DNA of 64,000 nt, from the NCBI RefSeq assembly GCF_013402815.2, contig NZ_CP058601.1, forward strand, positions 3,720,001 through 3,784,000, in the 5' to 3' direction. The DNA is from Natrinema halophilum (GTDB lineage Archaea > Halobacteriota > Halobacteria > Halobacteriales > Natrialbaceae). Shown one piece after another: positions 26,232-35,787 of the stretch (position 1 is the stretch's first letter; the number at the start of each line of letters is the position of its first letter). A program made the position numbers and the translations under genes. The notes under the pieces were generated by a model that saw only the letters and a program-made list of their open reading frames with translations, did no database searches and was not told the DNA's origin.

Positions 26232-26452
26232 ACACGTTACCACTCGAGGCTCACCTAAAGCATTTCAGTTCGTCTGCTCGAGGCACGTACGCCGACAAGG
26301 GCTGCTTGAAACTGTTCTGTCCGAACCAGCTGTTGCACCATAACTGGATGAGAATAGAAATTAAACGATATAAAACTCTCTCAGGCGTTTTTAGCCCATG
26401 GGTAATACTGTATTGCGATTTTCACAACTCAGTTCTCAAAACGAAGCATGGG

Positions 26453-26458
26453 TTTAAG
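26453..26458 (+). promoter_or_regulatory. TATA box of the zinc-ribbon gene
   Basis: TTTAAG ending 26 bp before the ATG; standard spacing for a leaderless transcript. It shows that the promoter of the frameshifted gene is still intact. Confidence 0.6.
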
Positions 26459-26484
26459 AGGTGGCTATGATAAGTAATCTGCTA

Positions 26485-26684
26485 ATGGCAACGACCGATA
26501 ACTCATTCAATGGGATGACCGAACACTGTCCGAAATGCGATCTGGATACGCTTCACGAAGTCTCGGTTCAGATACGGACCGAGAGTCTGAAAAAAGAGAA
26601 CGCACAGTTTTCCCCGAACCGTACCGGGTGGCAGAATGCCAGCAATGTGGGAACCGTACGAGCCAACGAATGAACAACGCCTGA
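26485..26684 (+). pseudogene. Zinc beta-ribbon protein (DUF7835-like), one-base frameshift
   Basis: The N-terminal half (SFNGMTEHCPKCDLDTLHEV, VQIRTESLKKENAQFS) carries the first CxxC. At the CCCC run 26612-26615 the frame changes: the annotated frame continues as SPNRTGWQNAS and stops, while the +1 frame gives EPYRVAECQQCGNRTSQRMN, supplying the second CxxC needed for a four-Cys zinc ribbon and ending at TGA 26682-26684. One missing base therefore splits an otherwise perfect 65-residue protein. This is either a real mutation or a homopolymer sequencing error; the intact promoter favours the latter or a very recent event. Confidence 0.8.
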
Positions 26685-26808
26685 CGATCGGTAGTTATCG
26701 ATCGATCGACGAACAGCCCTCGTTGCCCCCGTCTTCAATCCCCTCCCTTCTCTCCGCCGAAAACTCTCCACACTCCCTTCCAATTACCAAATCGAATCTC
26801 CAATAAAA

Positions 26809-27705
26809 TCACGACGTCGTCACTTCACAACCATCCTCGGTGACGATGATCGTGTGTTCCTTCTGACTGACGAGGAACCCATCATCTTCCTTGAGAACCG
26901 GATAACTGTGAACGATATCGTTGCGCTTGAGTCGTCGTAGCGCCATTTGCGGGCGGTCTGTTTCGAGCCAGCGCGTCGCGAACGGTAACGTGCGGAACTC
27001 CGACGTGATCTGCTCTAATGCGTCGCGAGCCTGTCTGTTGCGAACGGTTCCATCGCGCTCGAGTGAGAATATTTCTGCACTGCTGCCCTCGGTGACTTTC
27101 CCGCCGCCATCGGTCGCGAACGGTTCGATCGCGACGACGTCGCCGACTTCGAGCGTCGTACCTTGCGAGACGGCACGGTTCGGGATGTTGGGGCTTGTGT
27201 GTTGTTCCCAGTGACCGAGCCCGTGGCCGGTCAGGTTGACGACGGGATTGTAACCGTAGCCGTCGATGACGTCTTCGACCTCCGCACCGATATCCCCGGT
27301 GTCGACGCCCGGTTCGATCACCTCGAGAGCAGCCTCGAGCGCCTGTTCGGATGCTTCGGCGAGTTCCGGATTGCCGGACAGATCGACGGTGACTGCGGTG
27401 TCGGCCAGCCGGCCGTCGATGTGGACGCCGATGTCGAGGTTGATCATCTCCTCGCCGAACGTCGTCTCGTCGTCGATCGACGGCGTCGCGTGAGCCGCTT
27501 CTTCGTCGACGGAGATGTTGACCGGGAAGGCGGGCTTGCCACCGAGCTCGCGGATTCGATCTTCTGCCCACTCGGCGATCTCCAGATGACTGGCGCCGAC
27601 CTCGACGCGCTCGGCTGTTTCCCGACGCACTTGCGCGAGGATTGCTCCCGCTTCGCGGTGTTTCTCGTACTGCTCGGACTCGAGGTCCACTTCAGATTCG
27701 GCCAT
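26809..27705 (-). CDS. map: Methionine aminopeptidase, type II
   Basis: 298 residues. Removes N-terminal Met from nascent proteins. Metal ligands are visible: Asp pair in NLDIGVHIDGRLADTAV, His in LTGHGLGHWEQHTSP, Glu in AIEPFATDGGG and Glu in SQKEHTIIV. The type II helical insertion (QARDALEQITSEFRTLPFA, LKRNDIVHSYPVLKE) is present. The start MAESEVDL follows the family; the frame is open further upstream without conservation. Essential gene in archaea, monocistronic here. Confidence 0.95.
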   Translation of the reverse strand: MAESEVDLESEQYEKHREAGAILAQVRRETAERVEVGASHLEIAEWAEDRIRELGGKPAFPVNISVDEEAAHATPSIDDETTFGEEMINLDIGVHIDGRLADTAVTVDLSGNPELAEASEQALEAALEVIEPGVDTGDIGAEVEDVIDGYGYNPVVNLTGHGLGHWEQHTSPNIPNRAVSQGTTLEVGDVVAIEPFATDGGGKVTEGSSAEIFSLERDGTVRNRQARDALEQITSEFRTLPFATRWLETDRPQMALRRLKRNDIVHSYPVLKEDDGFLVSQKEHTIIVTEDGCEVTTS

Positions 27706-28574
27706 GTACACGGGTTGGACCGATCGACAAAAAGAGGTTCCGTCTCTTGCCGGTCGGGGCGATGGACCCCTGCCATTGCTATCCGCTACCATCCTCGCTT
27801 CCCGTCGGTTCCACTCCCTTCACGGTGGGTTGGACTGCCCTGTACGTTTGGCAGAGATGCGACACAGCGGGACCACCGGCGCACGGGATGTGCAGATTTG
27901 CCACGTCGTTCTTACGTGTGCCCCGATAGAAAGACGTGAGACTGCCTCCCGCGACACACAGACGCGTTGTTCGAGACCGGACACTGTGGAGATGCTCGCG
28001 GGACTCCGGCTGAATGATTGCCTGTATGACCGTTCGCGGAAGAAATGTCGACTAACGCCCCTCAATTCTGTGAAACGGTGGCCGCGAGTTATATCGCGCG
28101 ACCGTCTCCCCTCGACTGGCGTGAGAGACGCCAGCGATCCGAGTAGCGCGGGCCCGATTCGAAGGCCACGCCCGTCATCCTCGAGGTCGACGACGCGAAC
28201 GGCGTACCTGGCGGGTGGACTCGTCGAGTTCGGGATGGCGGAATCACTGCGGTTTCTCGTCAGACAGTTCGCGTGATCGAGGCCGGACGCGAGCGGTCAA
28301 CGGTTTTCTCTGAGTCGACCGAGTCGCGAACCGAAACGGAAGGCGGCCGTGGAGTTCCCCGTTCGGCCGAATTGTGCTGATTGGACCGATCAATCGGCCG
28401 TACGTCCGGCGAATCACCGTTCGACCGGGCGAGAACCATCTCGCCGGTGGCGAGGTGAACCCTTGTTTCCGGCGAGATCATCACCGGTGCGATGAATTGC
28501 TATCGTTCGGCGTTTGCCGAACCGCAACGGAAATGGTAGACCTTTTACCCCCGTCGAAGAACCGTGTAGACGAG
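27706..28574. other. Intergenic region between map and icd
   Basis: About 870 bp with no gene I can support. A short plus-strand stretch near 28180-28275 is coding-like (AYLAGGLVEFGMAESLRFLV then stop) but has no start or recognised family and may be a relic. A TATA-like TTTTAC sits about 30 bp before icd. Confidence 0.5.
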
Positions 28575-29837
28575 ATGAGTTACGACAAGATTGAGCAACC
28601 AGAGACGGGGGAGAAGATAACGCTAAAAGAGGGGGCCGAAGACGAACTCGAAGTGCCTGACAACCCAATCATTCCGATTATTTACGGCGACGGTGTGGGA
28701 AGCGACGTCGGGCCCGCTGCACAGAGCGTTCTCGAGGCTGCTGCGGAGGCGACCGGGCGCGATATTAACTGGATGCGCGTTTACGCTGGCGAGTCTGCCC
28801 GCGAGAAGTACGACGAGAACCTCCCGCAGGAGACCGTCGAAGCGATCAAGGAACACCGCGTCGCGATCAAGGGTCCGCTGACGACGCCGGTCGGAGCCGG
28901 CTTCCGATCGCTCAACGTCGCCCTGCGAAAGAAACTCGACCTCTACGCCAACGTCCGTCCGACATATTATCTCGACGGCGTTCCGTCGCCGGTGTCAGAG
29001 CCGGAGCAGATGAACATGGTCACCTTCCGTGAGAACACGGAAGACGTCTACGCCGGCATCGAGTGGGAGGAAGGCACGGACGAAGTCGAGCAGGTCAAGG
29101 AGTTCGTCGAAGACGAGATGGGCGCGACGGGCGTCATCCACGACGGTCCCGTCGGTATCGGTATCAAACCGATCACGGAGTTCGGATCCAAGCGTCTCAT
29201 CCGCCGGGCGATCGACTACGCCCTCGAGCACGACCGTGACTCCGTTACGCTGGTCCACAAGGGTAACATCATGAAGTTCACCGAAGGCCAGTTCCGTGAC
29301 TGGGGCTACGAGGTCGCCGAAGAGGAGTACGGCGACGAAGTCATTACCGAGGACACCCTCTGGGAGGAGCGCGACGGCGAACAGCCCGAGGACGCGGTCG
29401 TCGTCAACGACCGCATCGCCGACAACATGCTCCAGCAACTGCTGACCCGAACCGACCAGTACGACGTCATCGCGACGATGAACCTGAACGGGGACTACAT
29501 GTCCGACGCTGCCGGTGCACAGATCGGTGGCCTCGGCATCGCCCCGGGTTCGAACTTCGGTGACGGTCTCCTGCTCGCCGAACCCGTCCACGGTTCCGCA
29601 CCCAAGTACGAGGGCCAGGACAAGGTCAACCCGACCGCCATGATCCTCTCGGGTCGCATGATGCTCGAGTACATGGGCTGGGACGACGCCGCCGACCTCG
29701 TCCGCGACGCCGTCGAGGAGACGATTTCGTCCGGGAAGGTCACGTACGACCTCGAGCGCCAACTCGATGACGCCGAGAAACTCGCCACCAGCGAGTACGC
29801 CGAGGAAGTCGTCAACAATATCGAGAAGCTTTCGTAA
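28575..29837 (+). CDS. icd: Isocitrate dehydrogenase (NADP+-type)
   Basis: 420 residues. TCA-cycle enzyme producing 2-oxoglutarate. Substrate site VTFRENTEDVYAGIEW, LVHKGNIMKFTEG, NGDYMSDAAGAQIGGLGIAP and the coenzyme loop EPVHGSAPKYEGQDKVNPTA are all present and complete. The start MSYDKIEQPETG is preceded by a TATA-like element. Highly expressed genes in haloarchaea show this strong C-ending codon preference, which is visible here. Monocistronic. Confidence 0.96.
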   Translation: MSYDKIEQPETGEKITLKEGAEDELEVPDNPIIPIIYGDGVGSDVGPAAQSVLEAAAEATGRDINWMRVYAGESAREKYDENLPQETVEAIKEHRVAIKGPLTTPVGAGFRSLNVALRKKLDLYANVRPTYYLDGVPSPVSEPEQMNMVTFRENTEDVYAGIEWEEGTDEVEQVKEFVEDEMGATGVIHDGPVGIGIKPITEFGSKRLIRRAIDYALEHDRDSVTLVHKGNIMKFTEGQFRDWGYEVAEEEYGDEVITEDTLWEERDGEQPEDAVVVNDRIADNMLQQLLTRTDQYDVIATMNLNGDYMSDAAGAQIGGLGIAPGSNFGDGLLLAEPVHGSAPKYEGQDKVNPTAMILSGRMMLEYMGWDDAADLVRDAVEETISSGKVTYDLERQLDDAEKLATSEYAEEVVNNIEKLS

Positions 29838-30072
29838 GCCGTTTTGCTGACGGTCAACCGACGTCTTTGTGCGTTCTTTCGATCCGTTTTCGTTTCTCCC
29901 GCTTTGGATCGCCGTTCTTCGAGGTATCTCTGAGGCGTCTATCCCGGAATCCCCTCCAGAGACGTCGATACGATCGTGACGGCACGGTGCAAGGTGGCGG
30001 TACGAATAGGTCGACATCGGTTCCCCTTCGGAAGGGTAACGCACTCACTTACGGCACGCGTAAGCACCCACG

Positions 30073-30516
30073 ATGGACGATCTCGAGATCCGCGTCGCCG
30101 ACACCGACCGAGAGCGCGAGGATGCCTTCGCGGTCCGTCACGAGGTATTCGTCGAAGAGCAGGGCGTCGACGAGGAACTGGAGTACGACGAGCACGACGA
30201 GACGGCGATTCACTTCGTCGCATACGGCGGGGACGAGCCGATCGGTGCCGCACGGCTCCGCGACCTCGGGGAGGGGGTTGGGACGGTCGAACGCGTCGCA
30301 GTCCGCGAGTCGTGGCGGGAAAACGGGGTCGGTCGTGCGTTGATGGCGACCCTCGAGGAGCGAGCCGACGCGCTCGGATTCGTGACGCTGAAGCTACACT
30401 CGCAGACGCGGGCGGCGCCGTTCTACCGCGAACTCGGCTACGAACGACGCGGCGCGGAGTTCGAAGAAGCCGGCATCCCCCACGTCGAAATGCAGAAACC
30501 GCTCGAGGGACCGTAA
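30073..30516 (+). CDS. GNAT-family N-acetyltransferase
   Basis: 147 residues. Acetyl-CoA site VERVAVRESWRENGVGRALM with the R/QxxGxG/A core, followed by FVTLKLHSQTRAAPFYREL and the C-terminal strand HVEMQKPL, which is typical for ElaA-like/YjcF-like GNATs (start: AVRHEVFVEEQGV). Substrate unknown. The start ATG directly precedes the first strand. Confidence 0.9.
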   Translation: MDDLEIRVADTDREREDAFAVRHEVFVEEQGVDEELEYDEHDETAIHFVAYGGDEPIGAARLRDLGEGVGTVERVAVRESWRENGVGRALMATLEERADALGFVTLKLHSQTRAAPFYRELGYERRGAEFEEAGIPHVEMQKPLEGP

Positions 30517-30536
30517 ACTCTAGCGTGCCGTGACGA

Positions 30537-30779
30537 TTACCCGAGTCGCGGCAGTTCGCCCGTCCGTTCTCTGCGAACCAGGTCGCGACCGAACAGTCGA
30601 AGCTGTCTACACCATTCCTCGCGGTCGTCGGAGGAGTAGACACGGGCATCCCAGCGGTCGCGGACGGCAGGGGGACGAGGTAGTACTCATTGAAACGATG
30701 TACCCACGGCTCGCACTGCTGCGACCAGCGAGTACTCGCTGGCCGCGAATTCGCGAGCGGGGTGTGCAATGACGTTCAC
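30537..30779 (-). pseudogene. Small gene interrupted by in-frame TGA
   Basis: From a GTG start the frame reads NVIAHPAREFAASEYSLVAA, VRAVGTSFQ, hits TGA at codon 31 (30687-30689), then continues in the same frame as VRDRWDARVYSSDDREEWCR and QLRLFGRDLVRRERTGELPR to a natural stop. The second half is strongly protein-like (charged, helical). Family not recognised. Possibly a short conserved haloarchaeal protein with a nonsense mutation, or the second half alone belongs to a relic. Confidence 0.4.
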
Positions 30780-30796
30780 CGTCGACTATACTGTCC

Positions 30797-30961
30797 GAGG
30801 AGAGCATCCTCTCGCTCAAGGAGTACCTCGCGATGCAACGCTCGATCGGCATCGAAACGGATTTTCGCGTTCTCGACGTGCGCGTAGAAGACGGCCCACG
30901 GAGCGCAGGCGAGTTGCGGGATCGACTCGAGAGAGAATCGGAAACGGAAAGCGCCCGATAG
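30797..30961 (+). pseudogene. 3' fragment of an unidentified gene
   Basis: 54 coding-like codons (ESILSLKEYLAMQRSIGIET, DFRVLDVRVEDGPRSAGELR, DRLERESETESAR) with no start codon in frame except an internal ATG. The preceding DNA, MTFTVDYTVRGE in another frame, could be its displaced N-terminus. Family unknown. Confidence 0.35.
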
Positions 30962-31252
30962 CGACGGGCTCTATTCCTTTTATCTGGCGACTTCGCTCGG
31001 TGAGGGTATTCTGGAACACGGATTCGCGAACTGATGTGACAGGGGTGAGATGCACTCGAGGACAACGACGAGTAGCAACGCACGGTTCATCGAGGAGTCT
31101 GTGGCAAACTCGTCCGGTAGTTGGATCGGTCCGGTCGAGAAAGCAGGTCACTCGGCGCACGGGTCGCTGATCCTCGAGAGGACAGGCTCCGCGATTGGCG
31201 TCTTTCGGATGTCTGACTGACTTTCAAGGCACAGGCCGTGGGCGTCACTGAT

Positions 31253-31411
31253 ATGGAACAGGAACTTCAGGTCCCATCGAATGCGGAAACACCCACGGCA
31301 CGGACGCTGCAGACGGATAGCCGTCTACTGCTCTCGCTGGCGGTTACAGCTGCTATCACTGGCGGGGGACTCCTCGTTTTCTTTACGGTAGTCACGGCCG
31401 TCGGATGGTGA
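31253..31411 (+). CDS. Small single-span membrane protein
   Basis: 52 residues: polar N-terminus (MEQELQVPSNAETPTARTLQ) and one hydrophobic helix (LLLSLAVTAAITGGGLLVFF) to the end. A CTTTCAAGG element lies about 30 bp upstream. No family known to me; small one-helix proteins of this shape are frequent in haloarchaea. It ends about 60 bp before the NRAMP gene on the other strand. Confidence 0.5.
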   Translation: MEQELQVPSNAETPTARTLQTDSRLLLSLAVTAAITGGGLLVFFTVVTAVGW

Positions 31412-31468
31412 TGACTCGAGCGCTCCAGCAGTCATCGAACCGTTCGCTTCGCGGGCGTGACGACCGAA

Positions 31469-32818
31469 TCAGCGAGCGGTAGCCCGATCGCGTACGTATT
31501 TTCCGGCCAGCCCGACAATCGCAAGCGCCACCGCTGCGGCGAAGACGACGACCAACGCCGAGAGTGGTTCGGTGATCGTCTCGAGTTCGCCGCGGACGAA
31601 CTCGCCGGCGAGAACGACGGCGACGGCGAACAGCGCGAGACCACCGATATTCGCCGGCAACGCGTTCGTCTCCGGAACGACAGCGGGGTCGTTCAACAAG
31701 TAAAGAATCACCGCGATAGCGAACGGCGTCCCAACGAGTCCGAACGCCAACGTGAGAACGAGCAACTGAAAGAACGCCCCTGCGAGGAATGGGCCAATAG
31801 CCGAAGCGAGCGCGACCCCAACGATCGCGGTTCGATACCGGGAATCCTCGATGGATTGCGACCAGCCGAGTTAGTCGGCGAGCAGGTACGGTGGGACGAT
31901 CGTATTGCCGCCGAGCGTCGACACCGCTGCACCAAGCAGTCCGGCGAAGAACAGCCAGGTGGCGTATTCGCCGGCGATCGGGCCGAGCGTCTCGGCGGCC
32001 TGTATCCCACCGATCATCGCCGGATCGATGTCGGCCGCAGGAAGGACGCTCGCTGCGACGAGAAAGACAGCGAGGCTGAAAGTCCCGAACGCGACGAGCA
32101 TCGAACTGCCGTCGTCGACGACCGCAACGTCCGCGTCGCGGCTGGTCCAGTTGCGCGCACGCATGGTATAGCTTTGCATGGTCAGGAGGGTGACGTGGAC
32201 GGCACCGCCGAGGATTCCTGCGGCCACGAGCGCGCCGTCGACGCTGGCCGGTATTTTGGGGACGAGCCCGGTCGCCGCAGCGGCGGGATCGATCGGAACG
32301 ATGAACACGGAAACGACGAACGCGCAGACGACGGTCGAGACGAGGAGCTTCGCACCGATTTCCGCGACGCGGTAACCGCCGCCCGCGAGGCCCAGCGCGA
32401 GGATCAGTGCCCACGCGATTCCCCAGAGTCGCGGGTCGGCCAGTACGCCGACGCCAACTCCTGTCGCTTCGACGATGGTTGCGCTGACCGATGCCACCGT
32501 CTTCATGATGACGAGCTGGGCTAGACCTGCCGCCAGCACGACGTCAGCGACGAGTATCCAGGCCCAGCCTGAACCGAGTCGGCGTTCGACGACCGCGACG
32601 ATCCCAGCTTCGGTGAGCAATCCGAGCCGCATCGCGAGGTACTGTCCGACCGTTCCCAACGCCGCCGACAGGACGACGACCCACAGGAGGGCGTAGCCGA
32701 AGCTCGCACCAGCCACTAGAAGGCTGGCGAGCGTCGCTGGCCCCGCCGCGATCGCACCGGCGAGCCACGTCGGCCCCAGACGCTCGAGAGATGTTTTGAT
32801 CCGATCTACTGTTCGCAT
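31469..32818 (-). pseudogene. NRAMP-family metal transporter split by in-frame TAA
   Basis: The frame from MRTVDRIK codes 315 residues with eight or more membrane helices (LERLGPTWLAGAIAAGPATL, VHVTLLTMQSYTM), then meets TAA at 31871-31873 right after PPYLLAD. The same frame continues as LGWSQSIEDSRYRTAIVGVA, LASAIGPFLAGAFFQ and LVLTLAFGLVGTPFAIAVIL through the missing helices to a normal stop. So one nonsense codon interrupts a protein of about 448 residues; no frameshift is needed. The classical DPGN metal site of helix 1 reads GPAT here, so the substrate may differ from Mn/Fe. Confidence 0.85.
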
Positions 32819-32909
32819 GTGCCGTTCGGTTGTCATCGCCCGTCCTTTCGAACGGCATTATATAACTCCGTGGTATCTCTCGATAATAGGGGTGATCAGG
32901 TCGGTGGTC

Positions 32910-33251
32910 TCACTCGTCGTCCCAGCTCGGGTTCTCCCTCGGTGGGCTAAAAATGTCGACACCGCGGACCGTCTCGTCGCCGCGGTTCTCCGCAGCGTGG
33001 GCCTGTTTGCCGGGGATGCCGTAGGAATCGCCGGGCCCGCAGACGATTTCGTCGCCGTCGACGGTGAACGTCAACTCGCCTTCCACGATGTATCCCGTCT
33101 GCTCGTGCGGATGGCTGTGTTCGTCGAGCGCTGCCCCGGGTTCGATTTCGAAGTGCTGGACGTTCATCGAATCGGTTCCGGCCAGCAGCGCAAGTTGGAC
33201 GCCGTCGGCGACTTCGGACGACTCGAGGTCGGCAAGGGAAACGCGTTCCAT
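32910..33251 (-). CDS. Cupin-domain protein
   Basis: 113 residues, one cupin: motif 1 EHSHPHEQTGYIVEGELTF, motif 2 GDSYGIPGKQAHAAENRGDE. Likely metal-binding; often annotated as a dioxygenase or pectin-degradation-like cupin, without evidence. The ATG was placed at MERVSLADLES because TTTATG lies about 25 bp upstream; the longer open frame would start within the neighbouring promoter region. Divergent from the SMR gene. Confidence 0.87.
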   Translation of the reverse strand: MERVSLADLESSEVADGVQLALLAGTDSMNVQHFEIEPGAALDEHSHPHEQTGYIVEGELTFTVDGDEIVCGPGDSYGIPGKQAHAAENRGDETVRGVDIFSPPRENPSWDDE

Positions 33252-33353
33252 AAACGGGAACACGTCGGCGAAACATAAATTTCCGCGGATACCGCTGGCG
33301 GTCCCGGTGGTCACCCACACCGTCGCATCGGGCCGGTCGCGAGCCGAAGCCGC

Positions 33354-33360
33354 TATAAAT
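33354..33360 (+). promoter_or_regulatory. TATA box of the SMR gene
   Basis: TATAAAT, 22 bp before the second in-frame ATG; it favours a leaderless start there over the first ATG only 13 bp away. Confidence 0.6.
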
Positions 33361-33381
33361 TTTCGTTGAGCAATGTCTCGT

Positions 33382-33714
33382 ATGAATCCGTACGTGATCC
33401 TCGGCGGCGCGATCTTATCGGAACTGTTCGGAACGACGGCGCTCAAACTGTCCGACGGGTTCTCTCGGCCGCTGCCGAGTCTCGGCGTCGTCGTCGGGTA
33501 CGGTGTCGCCTTTTATCTCCTCTCGCTCACGCTCGAGGAGTTGCCGGTCGGGATCGTCTACGCGACGTGGGCCGCACTCGGCATCGTCGGCGTCGCGTCG
33601 ATCGGCGTCGTCGCGTTCGACGAGCGACTCGATGCCCCAGCGGTCGCCGGGGTCGGGCTGATCCTCGCAGGCGTGTACTGCCTCACTATCGTCTCCGACG
33701 TCTCGACCCATTGA
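33382..33714 (+). CDS. Small multidrug resistance (SMR/EmrE-like) transporter
   Basis: 110 residues with four membrane helices. The essential membrane Glu is in helix 1 (ILGGAILSELFGTTALKLS), and the W-containing helix 3 (LPVGIVYATWAALGIVGVAS) and GxG motif (AGVGLILAGV) are intact. Proton-coupled export of cationic compounds or quaternary amines is expected; in halophiles guanidinium or betaine-like solutes are also possible. Functions as a homodimer or with a partner; none is adjacent. Confidence 0.92.
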   Translation: MNPYVILGGAILSELFGTTALKLSDGFSRPLPSLGVVVGYGVAFYLLSLTLEELPVGIVYATWAALGIVGVASIGVVAFDERLDAPAVAGVGLILAGVYCLTIVSDVSTH

Positions 33715-33812
33715 CGGGCCGCCGCTGGAGTGGCGAACGCTTCCCGTGACGACACGACTACTTCCGCCTCGCTTACCGAACCTTGAACTACTCGGACGGC
33801 CCACTGCGAGCC

Positions 33813-34337
33813 ATGTACGCCGTGGTCGGCTGTGGCGAGTGCTCGAACCTCTGGATCATCGAGGGGCGCTCGGAGACGACCCAGTGTCCCCGCTGCGGTT
33901 CGCGCAGGCCCTACGAGAAGCGCAAGAAATTCGTCGAGACCGACGATGCCGCCCACGCTCGCGACGTTCGGGCGTCGATGCTCGCGAACCGCCAGGGTGA
34001 AGGCGAGGCCTTCGCCAGGCTCGATTCCTTCGCAGCACTCGAGGACGACGTCGCCGACGGCGTCGTCGACGAGGCGGAATATCTCGAGGAATCCGGACTG
34101 GACGTCGACGAAGTCGAGGCCGCCGGCGATCGAGACCCCCGGGGGCCCGCCCGCAGCGGAAGCAAAAAGGAAATCGTGAAGGGATCTCTCGAGGCGCTCG
34201 ACCGGCCGACCGAGGACGAAATCGTCGCGTACGCCGGCGAGCGCGGGGTGTCCCCCGAGTACGTCGAGACGGCGCTCGAGAAACTGATGCGGCGTGGGGT
34301 CGTCAGTGAGAGCCGTGGTCGGTATCGATTACTCTGA
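33813..34337 (+). CDS. DUF5817 zinc-ribbon/winged-helix protein
   Basis: 174 residues. N-terminal zinc ribbon with two Cys pairs (VGCGECSNLW, TQCPRCGSRR), a charged helical linker (about 50-120) and a C-terminal winged-helix-like module (PTEDEIVAYAGERGVSPEYV, LEKLMRRGVVSESRGRYRLL). This is the haloarchaeal DUF5817 family; a DNA- or RNA-binding replication/repair accessory is plausible but unproven. Start at MYAVVGCGEC, ten codons inside the open frame. Confidence 0.88.
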   Translation: MYAVVGCGECSNLWIIEGRSETTQCPRCGSRRPYEKRKKFVETDDAAHARDVRASMLANRQGEGEAFARLDSFAALEDDVADGVVDEAEYLEESGLDVDEVEAAGDRDPRGPARSGSKKEIVKGSLEALDRPTEDEIVAYAGERGVSPEYVETALEKLMRRGVVSESRGRYRLL

Positions 34338-34473
34338 GGCGACGAAACTCGAGGTCGATGTCTCCCCCCGGCTCGTCGCTCACTGTGTCTCGGTGAACGT
34401 CACCGCTCGACTTTCGCATCGAGCGGAGCTGTGTTGTAAACGTGGAACTCATCGTCTACTCGTCTACTGGCAC

Positions 34474-35700
34474 TTACCGGCCCAGATCCTCGTGTGCGCT
34501 GGCGAGATGTCGCGAGGAGAGCGCGCCGAGCAGGGAGAGTTCGCCGGCGAGTGCGCCGACGGCGATGATCTCCGCGAGCGCGTCGGCGTTCGAGCCCGGC
34601 GGATCGCCGCCGCCCCGGAGGCCGAGGATCTCGAGCGCTTCGGCCTGCGTCGGTAGTTTCGTCCCGCCGCCGACGGTCCCGACCTCGAGCGAGGCGAGCG
34701 AGACGCTGGCGTAGAGGTCGGTCGTGCCGTCGGCGCGTTTGCGGGCATCCATGGTCGTGATGGTGTTGGCGGCCTCGACGACCTGGGCTTCGTCCTGCCC
34801 GGTCGCGAGGAAGGCGGCCCCGACGACGTTTGCGGCGTGGGCGTTGAACCCGAGACTGCCGGCCTTGGCGCTACCGATCAGGTTTTTGCGCGTGTTGGCC
34901 TCCGCGATAGCGTCGGCGGTTGTGTGGAGTCGGTTCTCGACGAGCTCGCCGGGCACCAACACGTCGGCGGTCACGGAGCGTCCCCGTCCCTCGACGGCGT
35001 TGACCGCGGCTGGCTTCTTGTCCGAACAGAGGTTCCCCGACAGGGCCACGAGCGAAGCGGGGGTTTCGGACTCGACCAGTACGCAGGCCTCGCCGGTTGC
35101 GATCGTCGCCATGTTCATCCCCATCGCATCCTTGGTGTCGTAGGCGAAGCGCAAGAAGACGGAATCGCCGACGACGTACGGCTCGATGTCGAGCAGTTCG
35201 CCGTGACTGGTCGTCGATTCGGCGGCCTCCCGCAGCGCCTCGAGGTTATCCGCGACCCACTCGACGGTGTCGGCGGCCTCGGCGACGCCGTCGACCCGAA
35301 ACACGGGCGCGCGAGTCATGCCGTTTTTCGTGACGCGCGCCTCGGCCCCGCCCGCAGCACGTATTATTCCTAGCCCGCGGTTGACCGACGCCAGGAGCGC
35401 TCCCTCGGTCGTCGCGAGCGGCAGGTAGTGTTCGCCGTCTGCCGCGCCGCCGTCTACGTCGACGGGCCCCACGACACCCATCGGAACCTGCGCCGCCCCG
35501 ATCATGTTCTCGACGTTCGGGTCCGCCTGCTCGGCCGGAAACGCGTAGTCGCCGATCGCATCGAGTTCCGCTCCCGTCTCGCGTTCGACGAGCAATCGGC
35601 GCGCTTTCGCAGCGTCGTCGTGGTCCGCATATTCCTCGAGTTCGTGAAGTCGAAGGTCGCCGTCGTGCACCCGCTCGGCGAGATCCTCGGGGTCTGTCAT
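34474..35700 (-). CDS. hmgA: HMG-CoA reductase
   Basis: 408 residues, class I. Rate-limiting NADPH-dependent step to mevalonate for isoprenoid ether lipids. Catalytic Glu in ENMIGAAQVPMGVVGP, Lys in SDKKPAAVNAVEGRGRSV, Asp in GQDEAQVVEAAN and His in SSRHLASAHEDLGR are all present. ATG at MTDPEDLAERV matches family length. Haloarchaea depend on this enzyme and are killed by statins. The promoter region contains a 7-bp repeat array. Confidence 0.96.
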   Translation of the reverse strand: MTDPEDLAERVHDGDLRLHELEEYADHDDAAKARRLLVERETGAELDAIGDYAFPAEQADPNVENMIGAAQVPMGVVGPVDVDGGAADGEHYLPLATTEGALLASVNRGLGIIRAAGGAEARVTKNGMTRAPVFRVDGVAEAADTVEWVADNLEALREAAESTTSHGELLDIEPYVVGDSVFLRFAYDTKDAMGMNMATIATGEACVLVESETPASLVALSGNLCSDKKPAAVNAVEGRGRSVTADVLVPGELVENRLHTTADAIAEANTRKNLIGSAKAGSLGFNAHAANVVGAAFLATGQDEAQVVEAANTITTMDARKRADGTTDLYASVSLASLEVGTVGGGTKLPTQAEALEILGLRGGGDPPGSNADALAEIIAVGALAGELSLLGALSSRHLASAHEDLGR

Positions 35701-35787
35701 GGATGGATCGAGACAGTGGGGACCCCTAACAGTTGCTGATTTCCGTGGACGGTCACGACCGCAGACCATCGTGCAGCAATCCCGATT

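Larger units (their letters stand above)
30517..31252. other. Region with decayed gene fragments
   Basis: About 735 bp between the GNAT gene and a small membrane ORF. It contains two opposed coding-like relics (listed separately) and otherwise nothing recognisable. Confidence 0.5.
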
